From CAKOTZ01 sp964489885 (GTDB lineage: Bacteria; Bacillota; Clostridia; TANB77; CAG-508), in NCBI GenBank assembly GCA_964489885.1, contig CAZAZX010000006.1, forward strand, positions 21,069 to 85,068: DNA of 64,000 bases. Reading direction: 5' to 3'. The translations under genes and the position numbers were made by a program. The notes beneath the pieces are model-generated. The model ran no database searches, was not told the origin of the DNA, and saw nothing but the letters and a program-made list of their open reading frames with translations. Below are positions 62,648 to 64,000 of this stretch, piece by piece (position 1 is the first letter of the stretch; each line of letters starts with the position of its first letter).

Positions 62648-63940
62648 TTAAGCATATGCTTGACGTTTCTTAAATCCTAATAGACTTGTAATTTCAGCCT
62701 CATTGTTTTTAGCTTTTCTAGTCTTTTTTGCTTTTTCTTGTTGTATTTGTTTTGCTTGTCTTTCTGCCATTGTCTCACAAATAGCCTTTTGATAAGCAAA
62801 ATATGTATCTTGTGCAATTTTTGTCCAATTATATTCATTCTTAACTTTTATTTTTGCATTTTTTGTAACTTTACTACAAAGCTGAGGATCAAATAACAAT
62901 GTCAAAATAGAATCAGCTAATGAATTTGGGTTTCCAGCATAACTTTTCATTCCATTTACACCATGTTCAATTATTTCATTTAAACCTCCAACATCTGAAA
63001 CAACTGTTGGAACACCAGCTAACATTGCTTCTAATGCAACAATTCCAAATGGTTCATAAGTACTTGGAAATACAGATATATCAGCTGCTTTATACATTTT
63101 GCATACTTGTTTTGAATTTAAGTAGCCCGTAAAATAAACTTTATTGCTTATTCCCATATGTTCAACTTGTGCTTTTAGTTCATCCATCATTCCGCCCTTA
63201 CCTGCAATAATTAATTTTGCATCATGATAATTTGCAAGTATTTTTGGCATAGCAGAAATCAAATTTTGAACACCTTTTTCGTACACAAGTCTGCCCATAA
63301 ATAATATTATTTTTTCATTGTCCATTGCATATTGTCTTCTGAAATCATAGTCTCTTTCAACACCGTTAAAATTTGTTAAATTTATTCCATTTGGAACTAC
63401 GTTTATTTTTTCAAAAGGTAATCCAAATAATCTTTGCAACTCATTTTTCATATAATTGCTATTTACCAACACTTCTGAAGCTTCATAAGTTAATAACCAT
63501 TCTGTATCGTTTATATAACGTTGAACTTCATCATGTATTCCAGAATTTCTTCCAGCTTCTGTAGCATGTATTGTAGCTACAATAGGAATATTGTATGAAT
63601 TTTTTAATGTTTTTGCAGCATAAGCCACAAGCCAATCGTGAGCATGAATAACGTCAAATGCACCATCTTTTGCCATAACTTCATTTGATTTTGCAATTAG
63701 ATTAAAATTCAATTGCATTATCCAATCAATAAAATTATTAGGGTTAATCATATAATTTCCGACTCTATAAACTTTTACACCCTTATCATCTTCAAAATCT
63801 GGCAAATTTCCATCTTTATATGTTACAACAGTAACATCATGTCCATCCTTTATTAGTCTATGTGATAAATCATGCACTACTCTAGCAATTCCACCTACTA
63901 TTCTTGGTGGATATTCCCATGTTAACATTAAAATTCTCAT
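62648..63940 (-). CDS. GT4 glycosyltransferase (glycogen-synthase-like)
   Basis: 430 residues. GT-B fold: MRILMLTWEYPPRIVGGIAR at the start, HAHDWLVAYAAKTLK in the acceptor domain, INVVPNGINLTNF, then the donor site LFMGRLVYEKGVQNLI and the E-x7-E motif in STYEPFGIVALEAMLAGVP. The opening motif is typical of GT4 starch/glycogen synthases of clostridia and archaea. Acceptor not provable from sequence. A basic tail (KAKKTRKAKNNEAE) follows. Probably cotranscribed with ylbF. Confidence 0.88.
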   Translation of the reverse strand: MRILMLTWEYPPRIVGGIARVVHDLSHRLIKDGHDVTVVTYKDGNLPDFEDDKGVKVYRVGNYMINPNNFIDWIMQLNFNLIAKSNEVMAKDGAFDVIHAHDWLVAYAAKTLKNSYNIPIVATIHATEAGRNSGIHDEVQRYINDTEWLLTYEASEVLVNSNYMKNELQRLFGLPFEKINVVPNGINLTNFNGVERDYDFRRQYAMDNEKIILFMGRLVYEKGVQNLISAMPKILANYHDAKLIIAGKGGMMDELKAQVEHMGISNKVYFTGYLNSKQVCKMYKAADISVFPSTYEPFGIVALEAMLAGVPTVVSDVGGLNEIIEHGVNGMKSYAGNPNSLADSILTLLFDPQLCSKVTKNAKIKVKNEYNWTKIAQDTYFAYQKAICETMAERQAKQIQQEKAKKTRKAKNNEAEITSLLGFKKRQAYA

Positions 63941-64000
63941 ACAAACAATACTCCTCGTATAATATGTTTATAAGGTTTATTTAATATAAATTTTATAAAC

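Overview
The window comes from an AT-rich, spore-forming Gram-positive bacterium of the Clostridia. SpoIIP and dipicolinate synthase subunit A point to endospores. Three sortases with wall-anchored substrates point to a Gram-positive wall, and there is a bacterial V-type ATPase operon. Nearly all genes lie on the minus strand. No rRNA, tRNA, CRISPR array or cas gene was seen. I cannot name the genus.

Layout: 1-6316 V-type ATPase operon (order G-C-I-K-F-E-A-B, B cut by the window edge). 6347-9270 a DUF5684 membrane protein, TrmL and an AbiE-type toxin/antitoxin pair. 9383-13307 surface operon 1 (cohesin protein with LPKTG, sortase, dockerin-bearing glucosaminidase, cadherin-like membrane protein). 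13411-20764 the translation operon rimP-nusA-ylxR-ylxQ-infB-rbfA-nrnA-truB. 20916-22722 a giant hairpin repeat, orphan cassette a and a sortase/LPKTG pair. 22865-27893 ychF, pfkA, telA, pgi. 28071-33286 two DUF4143 ATPases around a decayed Cna-B surface protein, plus HEPN/MNT. 33369-35099 an unknown extracytoplasmic protein. 35127-35483 a probable type I toxin-antitoxin. 35692-42560 surface operon 2 (sortase, cohesin protein with SAKTG, 1,201-residue dockerin protein) and a dockerin-bearing amidase. 42633-50602 KAP NTPase, comF, ndk, uppP, dpaA, a TPR protein and a DnaB-like ATPase. 50691-63940 uvrB, spoIIP, hisS, an MBL hydrolase, relA, recJ, ylbF and a glycosyltransferase, with orphan cassettes b, c and d between them.

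The strongest signal is in decoding. Three conserved genes (ntpA, ntpF, infB) are broken by exactly one extra base, and in each the conserved frame is restored by skipping the C of a CGG codon, so that CGGN is read as GGN (Gly). Reading every CGG by eye, I found no other in-frame CGG in any native gene of the window (roughly 18,000 codons). This suggests CGG is a +1-shift (or four-base) codon here, not Arg. The only other in-frame CGGs are in two of four small orphan genes of clearly higher G+C.

Those four orphans (21171, 50741, 53415, 61644) share one plan: a near-consensus promoter, a 5' leader complementary to the stop-codon region, and a 3' hairpin without a U-tract.

A second theme is a cohesin/dockerin surface system built around peptidoglycan hydrolases, with no glycoside-degrading cellulosome enzymes in view.
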